Made by a program: the position numbers and the translations under genes. From Planctomycetota bacterium (lineage in GTDB: Bacteria; Planctomycetota; SZUA-567; H5-PLA8): a stretch of DNA of 53,424 bases. Positions 8,467 to 17,301 of the stretch are shown one piece after another (positions within the stretch are counted from its first letter, which is position 1; each line of letters begins with the position of its first letter). The notes beneath the pieces were generated by a model. The model was not told where the DNA came from, searched no databases, and saw only the letters and a list, made by a program, of their open reading frames with translations. Location of the stretch: NCBI GenBank assembly GCA_023150555.1, contig JAKLKQ010000050.1, forward strand, positions 1 to 53,424, written 5' to 3'.

Positions 8467-9447
8467 TCAGTCCAGCAGTTTGACGTCGGGCTCCGCGAAC
8501 TTCGACAGCGTGGGGAAATAGCCGTCCTTCACCACGACCTGCTGGCCTTCCTTGCTGAGCACGAGCTTGAGGAACTCCCTCACCAGCGGGTCGGCGGGCT
8601 TGCCCGGCGCCTTGTTGATGTAGATGTAGAGGAAGCGCGCAAGCGGGTACTTGCCGGCGTACGCGTTCTCGGGCGTAGCCTCGACGAACTCCTCGCCATC
8701 CTTGTACGAAAGGGGCACGGCGCGGACGCCCGGCGTGGCGTAGCCGATGCCGCTGTAGCCGATGGCGAAGCGGTCGCTGGTGGCGCTCTGGACGACGGCG
8801 GCCGAACCGGGCTGTTCCTTGACCGTGTCCTTGAAGTCGCCCTTCTTCAGCGTGTGCTCCTTGAAGTAGCCGTAGGTGCCGCTGGCGGCGTTGCGTCCGT
8901 AGATGCTGATCGGGCGGTTAGCCCAGTCGCCGGTCAATCCGACCTGGCCCCACTTGGTGATCTCCTCGCCGCCGCGCTTGCGGGTGGCGCTGAAGATGCC
9001 GTCGACCTGGGCGAAGGTCAGGCCCTTGACGGGGTTGTCCTTGTTTACGAAGACGGCCAGCGCGTCGACGGCGACCCGTACGCAGGTGGGCTTGTAGCCA
9101 AACTTCTCTTCGAATTTGTCGATCTCTTCGGCCTTCATCGGGCGGGACATCGGGCCCAACTGGGATGTGCCTGCGGTCAGGGCCGGAGGTGCGGTCGTCG
9201 AGCCCTCGCCTTTGACCTGCGTCGTGACGTTCGGGTAATGCTTCTTGAACTGCTCCGTCCACATCGCCATCAGGTTGTTCAGCGTGTCCGAGCCGACACT
9301 CGTGAGATTCCCGCTGATCCCCGACGTGGCTTCGTACGCGGGCAGATTTTCGTCGACGGTCACCTCAGCCGACGCCTGCCATGCGAACGCCGCCGCCAAC
9401 GCCGCCACTGCAAACAAGGACCGCCACGACCATACGCTGCTACGCAT
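8467..9447 (-). CDS. pstS: Phosphate-binding periplasmic protein PstS
   Basis: PstS captures inorganic phosphate in the periplasm and delivers it to PstCA. The 326-aa product has a signal peptide (core LFAVAALAAAFAWQASA) and the family's ligand loops: SVGSDTLNNLM, KGEGSTTAPPALTAGTSQLGPMSRPM, and GRNAASGTYGYFKEHTL. It is of the SphX/PstS-like type, with the C-terminal YIYINKAPGKP and FLKLVLSKEGQQ segments. AAAGGAGA precedes the ATG at 9447. A candidate Pho box and -10 hexamer lie about 180-210 nt upstream, so pstS is the likely first gene of the pst operon. Confidence 0.96.
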   Translation of the reverse strand: MRSSVWSWRSLFAVAALAAAFAWQASAEVTVDENLPAYEATSGISGNLTSVGSDTLNNLMAMWTEQFKKHYPNVTTQVKGEGSTTAPPALTAGTSQLGPMSRPMKAEEIDKFEEKFGYKPTCVRVAVDALAVFVNKDNPVKGLTFAQVDGIFSATRKRGGEEITKWGQVGLTGDWANRPISIYGRNAASGTYGYFKEHTLKKGDFKDTVKEQPGSAAVVQSATSDRFAIGYSGIGYATPGVRAVPLSYKDGEEFVEATPENAYAGKYPLARFLYIYINKAPGKPADPLVREFLKLVLSKEGQQVVVKDGYFPTLSKFAEPDVKLLD

Positions 9448-9624
9448 CGCTCTTCTCCTTTGCCTCTGCCTCTCTTTTCAGGGCCTTCGGGCCCATTCCG
9501 CCGTGAACCGTAGCCCGGCCGCTTAAAGGCCCGATGAAGCACACGCACAAATCGGATGAATCTGCGAGGGGCGCTGCCTGGCGAGCCGTTTGTGGAAGCC
9601 CACACGCAATCTTCATCTACAGGC

Positions 9625-9630
9625 ACTATC
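9625..9630 (-). promoter_or_regulatory. Candidate -10 hexamer of the pstS promoter
   Basis: GATAGT on the minus strand begins exactly 9 nt after the candidate Pho box, close to where pho promoters place the -10 element. It matches four of six positions of TATAAT. Assignment depends on the Pho box call. Confidence 0.4.
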
Positions 9631-9639
9631 CCCTGCCCG

Positions 9640-9657
9640 TGTGAAGAGCCTGTAAAG
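9640..9657 (-). promoter_or_regulatory. Candidate Pho box upstream of pstS
   Basis: The minus strand reads CTTTACA-GGCT-CTTCACA, two heptamers at an 11-bp period as expected for a PhoB dimer (classic form CTGTCAT-N4-CTGTCAT). It resembles the phoB box at 15970-15987 and has the same 9-nt spacing to a -10-like hexamer. The likely activator PhoB is encoded in this window. Confidence 0.55.
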
Positions 9658-9750
9658 AGCGTGTTAATTTTAGAGACCGCTCGGCGCCGCAATTCGTTAA
9701 GCGCGAGCGAGTTATGAGAATGTGAAGATTCCTTAACCGGATCGCACACG

Positions 9751-9783
9751 GCAAAAAGAAACGCCCCCGGTTTCCCGGGGGCG
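9751..9783 (-). terminator. Rho-independent terminator after the second porin
   Basis: A 9-bp GC stem (9762-9770 with 9775-9783) and a 4-nt loop are followed on the minus strand by TTTCTTTTT. It lies about 40 nt after the porin stop and separates that gene from pstS. Confidence 0.85.
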
Positions 9784-9820
9784 CCTCTTCATCGGATACT
9801 CGAAACGGCGTGTTTCGTGC

Positions 9821-11416
9821 TTACCAGGCGACCTGGAAGCTGACGACCAGGTTGTCGTTGCGGACCTCGCGCATGTGGCGGTTCGGCGGGTCGTTGGTGG
9901 ACTGGGGCTCGTCGCACCAGTTGTAGTTCAGCTGGATCTTGGCGTTGTTGCCCTTGATGTAGTAGTTGATGCCGGCCGTGTAGACCGTCGAGGAGAAGAC
10001 GTCGGTGCGCTCCTCGGGGCGGACCAGATCGCCGACCGTGATGTTCTGGAACTTGTCGTAGCGGAAGGCGAACTCGAAAGGCTTAAACCAGGCCGGCACG
10101 TCGTCGGCCCAGATCGAGTCTCCGATATTGTAGCCGGTGGCGACGTAGAAGCCGGACACCGAGAACGGATTCGGCGCGCTCTGAAGGAACTCGTTGCCGC
10201 CCTGGAACCCGTCGTCGAAGCCGCGCACGGCCTCGGGCACGTTACGGTCCATGATCCAGGCCCACTCGCCCTTGATCCACCAGCCCTTGACCGGGCCGCC
10301 CGGGAAGTAGTGCAGCCAGGCACCGTGGCGGATGGCCCAGGTTCGGCGGCGGTTCAGGCCGTCGACGGTCGTATCCGGATTCCCGAAATCGCCTTGGCCG
10401 TTCGCACGCACACGCTGGTCGCCGGCTTCGCCGTGCTCGCCGAACTGCGTCGAGTACCCCAGTTCCAGGCTGCCCCAGGTCTCGTCCTTCCACAGCGGGC
10501 GCACCAGCAGGCGGATGGCGAAGTCCTTCGCGTCGTTGTCGTCGCTGCGGTTCTGCTGGTCGCCGGCCGAGCCGAAGAAGTTGCCCGCGCCGTCAAAAAC
10601 GGACAGCCAGTACTGAAAGCGTTCCTCCCACCAGAAGCCGTGGACGGTCAGGCCCAGGTCGCGGTTCTCGCTGCGCTGGCCCACCATGGAGCGCTCGATG
10701 AAGTCCAGGTCGGCCGTGGAATGGATGCCTTCCTCGCCGATGAAAGGCTTGTACTGGCCAATCCGGAAATCGTGGTGCGGCACGACGCCGTGGTAGGAGA
10801 TGTACGCGTCCTGCAGCAGCTTGGGCTGGCTGCTGCCCGCGCCGGTCTGGAAGCTGCTGTTGGCCATGGTGCCGTTGCTGTTGAAGGACGTCTGCGCGCC
10901 GGTGCGGCCGAGCAAGGTCGTGCCCAGGTTGCTGCCGAACGACGGGAAGCCCGCGGCCTCGCGCGCCGGATCGATCATCACGACCGCGGTGACGTTCTCG
11001 TGGATGTCCATCTTGAAGCTGAGTTCGGTGCGCTTGATCCGGAAGCTGTCGTTGTCTTTCGTCTCGTTCGAGTCGCCGCCGCCGCGCGTGCCGCTTCCGA
11101 TGGTCAGGTCGTCGAAGACGCCCAAGTTGTCGTTCTGGATCGTATAGAACCAGATCTGCACCAGGCCGCCCAAGGTCAGCTTGCCTTCCTTGGTCGACAC
11201 GGCCGCGTTCGGGCCGTACTTGTTATCGACCATCGCGTCGGCGGCGCCGATGGGCGTATTGCCCAGCGCCTGCTGTCGCTTCATGGCGCCCAACTCCTTC
11301 TTGACCTTTTCCAGCTCGGCGCGGATGTCGTCGTCTGCCGCCCGAACCGTTCCCGCCAGGCCTATCGCGGTCGCCAGAACGAGACCCACCGCCCACTGCG
11401 CGTTTACATTCCGCAT
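9821..11416 (-). CDS. Phosphate-selective porin, OprP/OprO family (second copy)
   Basis: OprP/OprO-type porins are outer-membrane trimers that admit phosphate or polyphosphate. This 531-aa protein has a signal peptide (VGLVLATAIGLAGTVRAA), a short N-terminal coiled coil (DIRAELEKVKKELGAMKRQQ), then a long beta-barrel with alternating aromatic strands (KLTLGGLVQIWFYT; FEFAFRYDKFQNI; TVYTAGINYYIKGNNAKIQLNYNW) and a C-terminal strand ending VSFQVAW, the terminal aromatic typical of barrel proteins. ATG at 11416 is chosen because GGAGGGGAG precedes it and the signal begins there; an upstream in-frame extension lacks such features. It is close kin to the adjacent porin, so a tandem duplication is likely. 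A terminator follows. Confidence 0.9.
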   Translation of the reverse strand: MRNVNAQWAVGLVLATAIGLAGTVRAADDDIRAELEKVKKELGAMKRQQALGNTPIGAADAMVDNKYGPNAAVSTKEGKLTLGGLVQIWFYTIQNDNLGVFDDLTIGSGTRGGGDSNETKDNDSFRIKRTELSFKMDIHENVTAVVMIDPAREAAGFPSFGSNLGTTLLGRTGAQTSFNSNGTMANSSFQTGAGSSQPKLLQDAYISYHGVVPHHDFRIGQYKPFIGEEGIHSTADLDFIERSMVGQRSENRDLGLTVHGFWWEERFQYWLSVFDGAGNFFGSAGDQQNRSDDNDAKDFAIRLLVRPLWKDETWGSLELGYSTQFGEHGEAGDQRVRANGQGDFGNPDTTVDGLNRRRTWAIRHGAWLHYFPGGPVKGWWIKGEWAWIMDRNVPEAVRGFDDGFQGGNEFLQSAPNPFSVSGFYVATGYNIGDSIWADDVPAWFKPFEFAFRYDKFQNITVGDLVRPEERTDVFSSTVYTAGINYYIKGNNAKIQLNYNWCDEPQSTNDPPNRHMREVRNDNLVVSFQVAW

Positions 11417-11584
11417 GGCTCTGCTCCCCTCCGAAAACAATCCGACCCGTGAACGGCGGCTTCGGCGAAGACGCAGCAAGGCCGGAATATAGTGTTCTTG
11501 AAAGCAAACCGAGCCTAGAACGAACAAAGGGCCCTTCAAGTTGAAATACTAAGGAAACTTTGCGCACACTGTGCATAAAGAGGC

Positions 11585-11613
11585 AAAAAAGAGCGCCCCT
11601 CGAAGAGGGGCGC
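11585..11613 (-). terminator. Rho-independent terminator after the first porin
   Basis: A perfect 9-bp stem (11593-11601 with 11605-11613) and a GAA loop are followed on the minus strand by a run of six T. It lies about 30 nt beyond the porin stop codon. Confidence 0.87.
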
Positions 11614-11644
11614 CCGATCCTGCGGCGGGTTGTTTTCGTTGGGC

Positions 11645-13249
11645 TTACCAAGCGACCTGGAAGTTCACGACGAAGCTGTCGTTGCGAACCTCGCGGAGGT
11701 GGCGGGCCGGCGTGTTGTTGTCGTCCTGGGGCTCGTCCGACCAGTTATAATTCATCTGGATCTTGGCGTTGTTGCCCTTGATGTAATAGTTGATGCCCGC
11801 GGTGTAGACCGTCGTCGCAAAGACGTCGGTGCGCTCTTCGGGGCGGACCAGATCGCCGACCGTGATGTTCTGGAAGTAGTCGTAGCGGAAGGCGAACTCG
11901 AACGGCTTGAACCAGCCGGGCACCTTGTCGGACCAGATCGAGTCGCTGATCTTGTAGCCGGTGGCAAAGTAGAAGCCCTGCACCGAGAACGGATTTGGCG
12001 CGGACTGCAGGAAATCGCTGCCGCCCTGGAAACCGTCCTCGAAGCCGCGCACGGCTTCGGGGATGTTGCGGTCCTTCATCCAAGCCCATTCGCCCTTCAG
12101 CCACCAGCCCTTGACCGGGCCGCCCGGGAAGTAGTGCAGCCATGCGCCGTGGCGCATGGCCCAAGTGCGGCGGCGGTTGAGGCCGTCGACCGTGGTCGTG
12201 TCATCGCCAAGATCCCCTTCGCCCAGCGCGCGCTGGTCGCCGGCTTCGCCGTGCTCGCCGAACTGGGTGCTCGCACCCAACTCGATACTTCCCCACGTTT
12301 CGTCCTTCCACAGCGGGCGAAGCAGGATGCGCGCGGCAAAGTCGAGCGCGTCGTTGTCGTCGGTGCGGTTCTGCTGGTCGCCGCCGGAACCGTGGAAGTT
12401 TCCAGCCGAGTTCCAAAGCCCCAACCAATACTGAAAGCGGTCGCTCCACCAAGTGCCGTGCGCGGTCATGCCCAGGTCGCGCTTGTCGCCGAGCTGGCCG
12501 AGCATCGAGCGTTCGACGAAGTCCAGCGCCGAACTGGAGCGGATGCCTTCCTCGCCGACCTGCGGCTTGAACTGGCCGATCTGGAAGTCGTGGTGCGGAA
12601 CAAAGCCGTGGAAGTGGACGTACGCGTCCTGCAGCAGCTTCGGCTGGCTGCTGCCCGCGCCGGTCTGGAAACTGCTGTTGGCCATGGTGCCGTTGCTGTT
12701 GAACGAGGTCTGGTCTCCGGTGCGGCCGCGGAGGTTGGTGCCCAGGTTACTGCTGAACGACGGCGCGCCGCCGGTTTCGCGGGCCGGGTCGATCATCACC
12801 ACCACGGTGACGTTTTCATGGATATCTATCGTGAACTTCAGCTCGGTGCGGCGGATGCGGAAGCCGTCGTTGTCCTTGGTCTCGTTCGAGTCGCCGCCGC
12901 CGTTCTCGCCGGGCGTGATGTCGTCGAAGAGGCCCAGGTTGTCGTTCTGTATCGTGTAGTACCAGACCTGCACCAGGCCGCCAATGGTCAGTTTGCCCTG
13001 CTTGGTCGTTACGCCGGCGTTAGGGCCGTACTTGTTCTCGACGATCGCGTCGGCCGAGCCGATCGGCGCATTGGCGAGGCCCTGCTGGCGCTTCAGCTTG
13101 GCCAGCTCGCCCTTCACGCTGCGCATGTCCTCGAGTTCCTTCTTCACGCGATCCAGCTCGCGTCGCAACTCTTCGTCCGCCGCCCAGACTGCGCCGGACA
13201 ACGCGAAGGCCACCGCGATACCTGCAACCACAAGATTCCGGCGAGACAT
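11645..13249 (-). CDS. Phosphate-selective porin, OprP/OprO family (first copy)
   Basis: This 534-aa outer-membrane protein matches the neighbouring porin almost segment for segment, including the TGDQTSFNSNGTMANSSFQT loop and the C-terminal FVVNFQVAW strand. Its signal peptide is VVAGIAVAFALSGAVWA; the coiled coil after it (EELRRELDRVKKELEDMRSV) is about ten residues longer than in the other copy. A strong GGAGGGAGG site precedes the ATG at 13249. It lies between phoR and the second porin, has its own terminator, and may respond to PhoB, though no convincing Pho box was found directly upstream. Phosphate as solute is inferred from family and location; substrate differences between copies cannot be read from sequence. 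Confidence 0.9.
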   Translation of the reverse strand: MSRRNLVVAGIAVAFALSGAVWAADEELRRELDRVKKELEDMRSVKGELAKLKRQQGLANAPIGSADAIVENKYGPNAGVTTKQGKLTIGGLVQVWYYTIQNDNLGLFDDITPGENGGGDSNETKDNDGFRIRRTELKFTIDIHENVTVVVMIDPARETGGAPSFSSNLGTNLRGRTGDQTSFNSNGTMANSSFQTGAGSSQPKLLQDAYVHFHGFVPHHDFQIGQFKPQVGEEGIRSSSALDFVERSMLGQLGDKRDLGMTAHGTWWSDRFQYWLGLWNSAGNFHGSGGDQQNRTDDNDALDFAARILLRPLWKDETWGSIELGASTQFGEHGEAGDQRALGEGDLGDDTTTVDGLNRRRTWAMRHGAWLHYFPGGPVKGWWLKGEWAWMKDRNIPEAVRGFEDGFQGGSDFLQSAPNPFSVQGFYFATGYKISDSIWSDKVPGWFKPFEFAFRYDYFQNITVGDLVRPEERTDVFATTVYTAGINYYIKGNNAKIQMNYNWSDEPQDDNNTPARHLREVRNDSFVVNFQVAW

Positions 13250-13421
13250 GAAACCTCCCTCCCCCTGATTGCTAGCCCTACCGGCTCCGGGATGGAAGCC
13301 GGCGCTTTACCTCTGGAAGAATGCCACTTGGCGGGAGGAGAATAGTTTCGCCGAATGAAGGAACTATAAATCGATTGTGAATACTAAGATTAATTTGAAG
13401 GTCGGCGGATACATCTCAGCC

Positions 13422-15227
13422 CTAATCCTCGCGGAGCGTCACGGCCTGTGCGCCTGGCGGCAGCGCTGGCAGTTCCACGCGGAACGTACTGCCCTTGCCG
13501 AGTTCGCTCACCACGGACACCTGGCCGCCGTGGGCGAGCACGAGATGCTTCACGATCGAGAGCCCCAGGCCGGTGCCGCCCAGTTCGCGGCTGCGCGCTT
13601 TGTCCACCCGGTAGAAGCGCTCGAAGATCCGGTCGCGGTGTTCGGGCTCGATGCCGATGCCGCTGTCCTGCACCTCCACCCACGCGTGGCCGTTGGCCGC
13701 GCTGAGGCGCACGGCGACGCGCCCCCCTTCGGGCGTGTACTTGATGGCATTGTCGAGCAGGTTGTCGAAGACCTGCCGCAAGGCCTCGGGATCGCCCTGC
13801 ACGCGCACGGCAACGTCGGGGAGCTCGGCAACCGCGGCGATGCGTTTGGCTTCGCACGACGGCTGCAGCGCTCGGAGCGAGGCGCGCACGGGTTCGCACA
13901 GGTCCAGCGCGACGCGTTCCAGCGCGTCGGGCCGGGATTCGACGCGACTGAGCGTCAGCAGGTCGGTGACGATGGCCGAGAGCCGCCGCGTCTGGTCGTT
14001 GACCTTGGCGAGGAAGCGTTCGCGCGTCTCGCCCGGCATCTGCGGGTCGTCGATCAGGGTCTCGACCAGGCCGCGGATGGCCGTCAGGGGCGTCTTCAGT
14101 TCGTGCGAGACGTTGGCGACGAAGTCGCGGCGCACGTCTTCCAGCCGGCGCAGTTCGGTGACGTCGTGCAGCACGGCCACGGCGCCGGCGACGGTGCCTT
14201 CGGCGTCGCGCAGGGGCGCGGCGTGCAGTTCCAGCACGCGCTGGCGCGGGCGGCCTTCGAGCTTGAACTCCTCGCTGACCTCCGTGCCCTCCTTCATCGT
14301 CTTCGCCAGCGTCTCCCAGAGGATGCGCACGCGGACGGCCTCGTGGATCTCGCGCCCGATGGCTTGGGCCGCGTCGAGGCCGAAGAGCCCGGCGGCCACG
14401 CTGTTCAGGTGCACGATGCGCTCGCTGCGGTCCACGGCGACGACGCCTTCGACCATGCTGCCAAGGATGGCCAGGACGCGGTTGCGGTCGGTGAGGATGG
14501 TCTGCATGCGTTCCTGCAGTTGCTCGCCCATGGCATTGAACGCGCTGGAGAGTTCGCCGATCTCGTCGCGGCTGATGCGGGCGATCTTGCGGCTGTAGTC
14601 GCCGCCGGCGATGGCGGAAGCCGCCACGCGCATGCTGGCCAGCGGCCCGGTGACCCGCTGCGCGAAGACGAAGCCGAGGACCAGCGCCAGCACGGCCGCG
14701 CCCGCAGTGCCGAGGACCAGCCACCACCGCAACGCGGCCAGATGCGCGTCGATGCGTTCCAGCGAGAGCGCCGTGCGCACGTACCCCAGCAGCGCCCCGT
14801 CGCGCTTAACCGGCAATGCGAAGTACATCATGCGGGCCGACATGGTCTCGCTCAGGCGCGTGCTGTGGCCTTCGCCCTTCGCGAGCGCCTCGAGAACCTC
14901 GAACCGGTCGCCATGGTTGTTCATACGTGCGGGATCGTTCTGGGAATCCGCAATCACCGTCCCGTCGGCAGCGATCACCGTCAGCCGGGTGTCGGTGTTT
15001 CCGCCAACGTCGGTGAGGTGCTGTTGAAAGCCGGCGTCCGGCGAGACCAGCACCGGCGTGGCCAGCGCCTGAAGGAGCACGGCCTTGGATCGCAGGTTCT
15101 GGACGGCCTCCTCAAGCGCCGTCTGCTCGAAACGGCGGACGGAAAGCAGCCCGATCAGGACCGAGGTCATCAGGATGAGGACGACGTACCCGGCGTAGAG
15201 TTTCCAGAGGAACCGGGAACGCAGCAT
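13422..15227 (-). CDS. phoR: Phosphate-regulon sensor histidine kinase PhoR
   Basis: PhoR phosphorylates PhoB under phosphate limitation, under control of PstSCAB and PhoU. The 601-aa protein has helix 1 (about 10-30), a 135-residue extracytoplasmic domain, helix 2 (about 168-190), HAMP (190-243), a PAS domain (about 250-355), the H-box FVANVSHELKTPLTAI with phospho-acceptor His375, N-box DNLLDNAIKYT, G1 DSGIGI, F-box IFERFYRVDKARS and G2 GTGLGLSIV. The extracytoplasmic domain is larger than in E. coli PhoR and closer to Gram-positive forms. The start lies 3 nt after the phoB stop, indicating a phoB-phoR operon. Confidence 0.94.
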   Translation of the reverse strand: MLRSRFLWKLYAGYVVLILMTSVLIGLLSVRRFEQTALEEAVQNLRSKAVLLQALATPVLVSPDAGFQQHLTDVGGNTDTRLTVIAADGTVIADSQNDPARMNNHGDRFEVLEALAKGEGHSTRLSETMSARMMYFALPVKRDGALLGYVRTALSLERIDAHLAALRWWLVLGTAGAAVLALVLGFVFAQRVTGPLASMRVAASAIAGGDYSRKIARISRDEIGELSSAFNAMGEQLQERMQTILTDRNRVLAILGSMVEGVVAVDRSERIVHLNSVAAGLFGLDAAQAIGREIHEAVRVRILWETLAKTMKEGTEVSEEFKLEGRPRQRVLELHAAPLRDAEGTVAGAVAVLHDVTELRRLEDVRRDFVANVSHELKTPLTAIRGLVETLIDDPQMPGETRERFLAKVNDQTRRLSAIVTDLLTLSRVESRPDALERVALDLCEPVRASLRALQPSCEAKRIAAVAELPDVAVRVQGDPEALRQVFDNLLDNAIKYTPEGGRVAVRLSAANGHAWVEVQDSGIGIEPEHRDRIFERFYRVDKARSRELGGTGLGLSIVKHLVLAHGGQVSVVSELGKGSTFRVELPALPPGAQAVTLRED

Positions 15228-15230
15228 GCG

Positions 15231-15926
15231 TCAGGCCTCGGTATCCCGGAAGCGGTACCCCACCCCGCGCACGGTCTCGACGTACTCGCGGTACGGACCC
15301 AGTTTCTTGCGGATGGCGCGGACGTGCACGTCGATGTTGCGGTCGATCACCGCGGCGTCCTCGCGAATCGTGCGGTCCAGCAGGTGGTCGCGGGTGAAGA
15401 CCCGGCCGGGATGCGCGGCCAGGAAGTGCAGCAAGCGGAACTCCGTCGCCGTGAAAGTTTCGGGCTTTCCGTCCACGCGCACCTCGTGCCGCGCGGGGTC
15501 GATGGTCACGCCGTCGCGCACCAGGCGCTCGCCCATGGGCTCGTCGCGCTGGGGCCCGCGCCGCAGCACGGCCTTCACTCTCGCCAGCAGTTCCTTCGGG
15601 CTGAACGGCTTGCAGATGTAGTCGTCGGCGCCGACGCCCAGGCCCAGGACCACGTCGCTCTCCTCGCCCTTAGCGGTCACCATCACCACGCGCGTGCCGC
15701 GCAGCGTGGGTTCGGCCTTCAGCCGGCGGCAGACTTCGATGCCATCGAGCCCGGGCAGCATCAGGTCCAGCAGCACGAGATCGGGCGCCTTCTGGCGGAT
15801 CTTGCGCAGTCCTTCTTCTCCGTCCCGCGCGCTCTCGACCTTGTAGCCCTCGCGCGTAAGGTTGTACACAAGCACCTCGAGGATGTCGGCTTCGTCCTCG
15901 ATGATGAAAACCCGTTCCTGCGACAT
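15231..15926 (-). CDS. phoB: Phosphate-regulon response regulator PhoB
   Basis: This OmpR/PhoB-family response regulator (231 aa) has a receiver domain with the acidic pair ED, phospho-acceptor Asp in LVLLDLMLPGLDG, the conserved VTAKGEE switch and the K of YICKPFSPKEL, then a winged-helix DNA-binding domain ending in RAIRKKLGPYREYVETVRGVGYRF. The ATG at 15926 has better spacing to the AGGGAGGAGG site than the in-frame ATG at 15932. phoR follows after 3 nt. A candidate Pho box upstream suggests autoregulation. Confidence 0.95.
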   Translation of the reverse strand: MSQERVFIIEDEADILEVLVYNLTREGYKVESARDGEEGLRKIRQKAPDLVLLDLMLPGLDGIEVCRRLKAEPTLRGTRVVMVTAKGEESDVVLGLGVGADDYICKPFSPKELLARVKAVLRRGPQRDEPMGERLVRDGVTIDPARHEVRVDGKPETFTATEFRLLHFLAAHPGRVFTRDHLLDRTIREDAAVIDRNIDVHVRAIRKKLGPYREYVETVRGVGYRFRDTEA

Positions 15927-15969
15927 GACCATGGCCTCCTCCCTTCTTTATAGAAACCTACCCTGGGAA

Positions 15970-15987
15970 TTTAAAGGACAGGTAAAG
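15970..15987 (-). promoter_or_regulatory. Candidate Pho box upstream of phoB
   Basis: The minus strand reads CTTTACC-TGTC-CTTTAAA, heptamers with an 11-bp period. Nine nt further lies TAGGTT (15955-15960), a weak -10 at the same spacing as at pstS. The match between two independent promoters supports both. Confidence 0.55.
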
Positions 15988-16136
15988 AGGGCGAGTATTT
16001 TGGCCGGATCTTGGGCCGCAGCGTCCTGCCGTTGCGCGCGGGCAGCGGCGCGGCTCTAATGGCGCCCTCGACGAGCCGCCGCATCATGCTCGAAGTTCCG
16101 GCCGGCCTCGGACACCACCGGGAGTGCCTTTGCCCC

Positions 16137-17294
16137 ATGCCGGATGCCACGCCCCTGGTCTCCATCGTCGTCCCCGTCTGGCAGCAGGGCCGATTCCTGG
16201 GCTCGGCGCTGGAAAGCCTCCTGGATCAGACGTACCCGCACCTCGAGATCATCGTCCAGGACAACTGCTCGACGGACGAGACCGAGCACGTACTGGAACG
16301 CTTCCGCCCGCGCCTGGCCTGCGTCGTCCAGGAGAAGGACGCGGGCCAAAGCGACGCGCTTCGGCGCGGCTTCGCGCGCTGCCACGGCGAGATCCTGGGC
16401 TGGCTGAACGGCGACGACTTGCTGATGCCCGACGCCATCGAACGCGCCGTGGCCGCTTTCGCCGCCGAACCCCATCCCGACGTCGTCTACGGGCACTGCG
16501 TCTTTCTCCAGGAAAACGGCCAGTTCCTGCGCTACTTCCACGAGATCCAGCCGCACCGCGCCGAGGACCTGCTGAACTTCAGCGACTACCTCTGCCAGCC
16601 CAGCACCTTCTTCCGGCGCGCGAGCTACGAAAAGGTAGGCGGTCTGGACGAGCACCTGCATTTCGGTATGGACTGGGACCTGTGGTGCCGCTTCGTTGAA
16701 GCCGGCTGCGTCTTCCGCCAGATCGACGAGGTGCTGTCGGGCGTGCGCATCTACTCGGCGGCCAAGACCTACGCCGGCGGCATGCGGCGCATTGCGGAGC
16801 TCTACCGCATCAACCTGCGGCACAAGACCACGCGCTTTCCCTACGCGGCGGCCTCGTATTTCCTCTCGGACATGATCGGCGGGCGCCTGCACCTGCTTCA
16901 CGGGCTGCTGCGCCGCGCCTGGCGGCTGACGACCGGTCGAGCGCAAGCGAAATCGTCCGTCGTGCGAGGACTGGGCGCGCCGGACCTGATCGTGGAGCCG
17001 GAAGCGCGCGTGCAGCTGCCGGTGTACGCGCGCGTGGCTTCGGCGCGTGTGGACATATACCGGCATTGGGGCGGCGCGCCGGAGTTCGAACTCGAAGCGA
17101 CGCTCAACGGCCGGCCGGGAACCATCATTTCGCCCAACCGCGCGCACCATCGCGTGCACTGGCACCTGGACGAAGCGCCTTTTCTCAAGGCCCTGGATAT
17201 CCGCTTCGCCCTGGGCTGCACGGATATGAAAAGGTATCCGATCAGGATCCTGGACCTGACCTACGCCGGCCCGAACGGTGCCGGCCCAGCGTGA
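16137..17294 (+). CDS. Family 2 glycosyltransferase
   Basis: GT2 enzymes transfer a sugar from a nucleotide donor, usually in surface polysaccharide or glycoprotein synthesis. The 385-aa protein opens with the GT-A nucleotide-binding strand PLVSIVVPVWQQGRFLGSALESLLDQTYPHLEIIVQDNCSTDET; the DxD-type metal motif appears as WLNGDDLL, and the acceptor region includes PSTFFRRASYEKVGG and MDWDLWCRF. About 100 residues after the catalytic domain form a beta-rich tail (VQLPVYARVASARVDIYRH) of unknown role. No membrane segment is evident. ATG at 16137 is chosen because the fold starts there; an ATG at 16086 is possible. It stands alone, converging on the protease gene. Donor and acceptor are unknown. 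Confidence 0.85.
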   Translation: MPDATPLVSIVVPVWQQGRFLGSALESLLDQTYPHLEIIVQDNCSTDETEHVLERFRPRLACVVQEKDAGQSDALRRGFARCHGEILGWLNGDDLLMPDAIERAVAAFAAEPHPDVVYGHCVFLQENGQFLRYFHEIQPHRAEDLLNFSDYLCQPSTFFRRASYEKVGGLDEHLHFGMDWDLWCRFVEAGCVFRQIDEVLSGVRIYSAAKTYAGGMRRIAELYRINLRHKTTRFPYAAASYFLSDMIGGRLHLLHGLLRRAWRLTTGRAQAKSSVVRGLGAPDLIVEPEARVQLPVYARVASARVDIYRHWGGAPEFELEATLNGRPGTIISPNRAHHRVHWHLDEAPFLKALDIRFALGCTDMKRYPIRILDLTYAGPNGAGPA

Positions 17295-17301
17295 CGCGCA
17301 G

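Noticed and set aside
11574..11591. Possible Pho box (CTTTTTT-GCCT-CTTTATG on the minus strand) upstream of the second porin
   Set aside because: Half of it is the T-run of the preceding terminator, so the similarity is better explained by that.
11630..13345. A 571-codon plus-strand frame opposite the first porin
   Set aside because: Antisense shadow of a clear porin gene, without a ribosome binding site or domain.
13365..13382. Possible Pho box (ATTCACA-ATCG-ATTTATA on the minus strand) upstream of the first porin
   Set aside because: The heptamers match the phoB and pstS boxes only loosely, and no -10-like hexamer lies 9 nt downstream.
13377..15953. An 858-codon open frame on the plus strand opposite phoR and phoB
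   Set aside because: It is the antisense of two well-identified genes in high-GC DNA, with low-complexity His/Arg/Gly-rich translation and no recognisable domain.
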